Below are positions 63,623-64,000 of a stretch of 64,000 bases of DNA, in pieces. Within the stretch, counting starts at the first letter, position 1. Each line of letters starts with the position of its first letter. The translations under genes and the position numbers were made by a program. The DNA is from Opitutaceae bacterium (GTDB taxonomy: Bacteria; Verrucomicrobiota; Verrucomicrobiia; Opitutales; Opitutaceae). The notes under the pieces are model-generated. The model was given only the letters and a program-made list of their open reading frames with translations. It was not told where the DNA came from and made no database searches. The stretch lies in contig JAQTYQ010000013.1 in the NCBI GenBank assembly GCA_028688225.1, forward strand, positions 38,894 through 102,893, read 5' to 3'.

Positions 63623-63697
63623 GTAGCCAAACTCGTGAGAGTTTGGGCTGCGCGGGGAATCCACCGGGAGAATCCAAATTCTTACGAATTTGGCTAC
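63623..63697. repeat. Inverted pair of family F palindromes
   Basis: The first unit is GTAGCCAAACTCGTGAGAGT then TTGG (63623-63646). The second, on the minus strand from 63697, is GTAGCCAAATTCGTAAGAAT then TTGG. Each is itself a hairpin (CCAAACTC/GAGTTTGG and CCAAATTC/GAATTTGG). They sit in the divergent region between the amidohydrolase and the last gene. Confidence 0.7.
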
Positions 63698-63766
63698 CAA
63701 CTCTCCGCGCTGCCGCGGAAGCAAAATCCCCGTGCAACCGGCGCCTGACGCGCTACATTTACCGTC

Positions 63767-64000
63767 ATGCCGAAGGCCCATGGCAAAACCGCGACGACGA
63801 TGCTTGGCGCAGCCGGCCGGCCCATGGCCGCCACCAGCGCCGCCGTGCCCGATCTTGATGCGCTGGTGCGCGAGCTGCAGCACGCCGCCGGTGACGTCAC
63901 CCGGTTGCAGGCCGTCGGGGAGCGCCCGCTGTACGGCACCACGCTCTACCTCGCCACCTGCAACCTCGACACGCGCTTTGGCATCTTCCGCGCCTACATC
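63767..64000 (+). CDS. Partial gene at the right edge, unknown
   Basis: An ATG at 63767 opens a frame still open at 64000, giving 78 residues. The first 40 are Ala/Thr-rich, then comes LDALVRELQHAAGDVTRLQ and LYGTTLYLATCNLDTRFGIF at the edge. The last segment faintly recalls the start of GTP cyclohydrolase II (TxxGxF), but this is not firm. The true identity needs the downstream sequence. Confidence 0.5.
   Translation, partial: MPKAHGKTATTMLGAAGRPMAATSAAVPDLDALVRELQHAAGDVTRLQAVGERPLYGTTLYLATCNLDTRFGIFRAYI

Overview
The window is GC-rich, densely coding and from a Gram-negative chromosome: it has a Pal lipoprotein, a heptosyltransferase-type GT9, outer-membrane DUF1302 and DUF1329 proteins and a complete diaminopimelate route segment. 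The gene mix (ECF sigma with a short membrane anti-sigma, GH3, GH29 and six-hairpin glycosidases, many small dispersed palindromes between genes) best fits Verrucomicrobiota, probably Opitutaceae. That placement is an inference from gene content, since there is no rRNA here.

Layout. Positions 1-9.9 kb hold a pilus retraction ATPase, dapA-dapB-ruvA, an ECF sigma/anti-sigma pair, tRNA-Lys(TTT), an S24/S26-like protein, a NarL-type regulator, a CbiX-like protein, Pal and an M20 peptidase. Positions 10-25.5 kb hold an M48 lipoprotein protease, purH, apaG, a beta-CASP metallo-beta-lactamase protein, an inositol-phosphatase-like enzyme, a large GH3 glycosidase, an FmdB-like protein without its usual second cysteines, DNA polymerase IV, a hydrolase, a methyltransferase, a Deg-type protease and a PAS protein. 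Positions 25.7-31.9 kb hold mannose-1-phosphate guanylyltransferase, a Nudix hydrolase, an IS1380-family insertion that splits a small gene and leaves a CTTAG duplication, a DEAD-box helicase and a low-GC orphan gene. Positions 31.9-42.3 kb hold a UvrA and the DUF1302 / DUF1329 / YCF48-like / RND set, which looks like one envelope transport system. Positions 42.3-54.7 kb hold a glutaredoxin, an AI-2E-type permease, an MBL exonuclease, GT9, fucosidase, MFS, PfkB, and rplU-rpmA. Positions 54.8-64 kb hold an actin-like gene that reads as a MamK relative, pheA-scpB, RidA and an NMT1-type ABC importer, a broken membrane gene, an amidohydrolase and the start of a further gene.

The most notable content is (1) the MamK-like actin and the odd small gene upstream of it, (2) the IS1380 insertion whose target gene can be rebuilt from the duplication, and (3) several families of short palindromic repeats. 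One of these families (termini AGGAATTTGTCG) sits at the stop codons of three separate genes, always between genes read in the same direction. Others sit between convergent genes or in divergent promoter regions.
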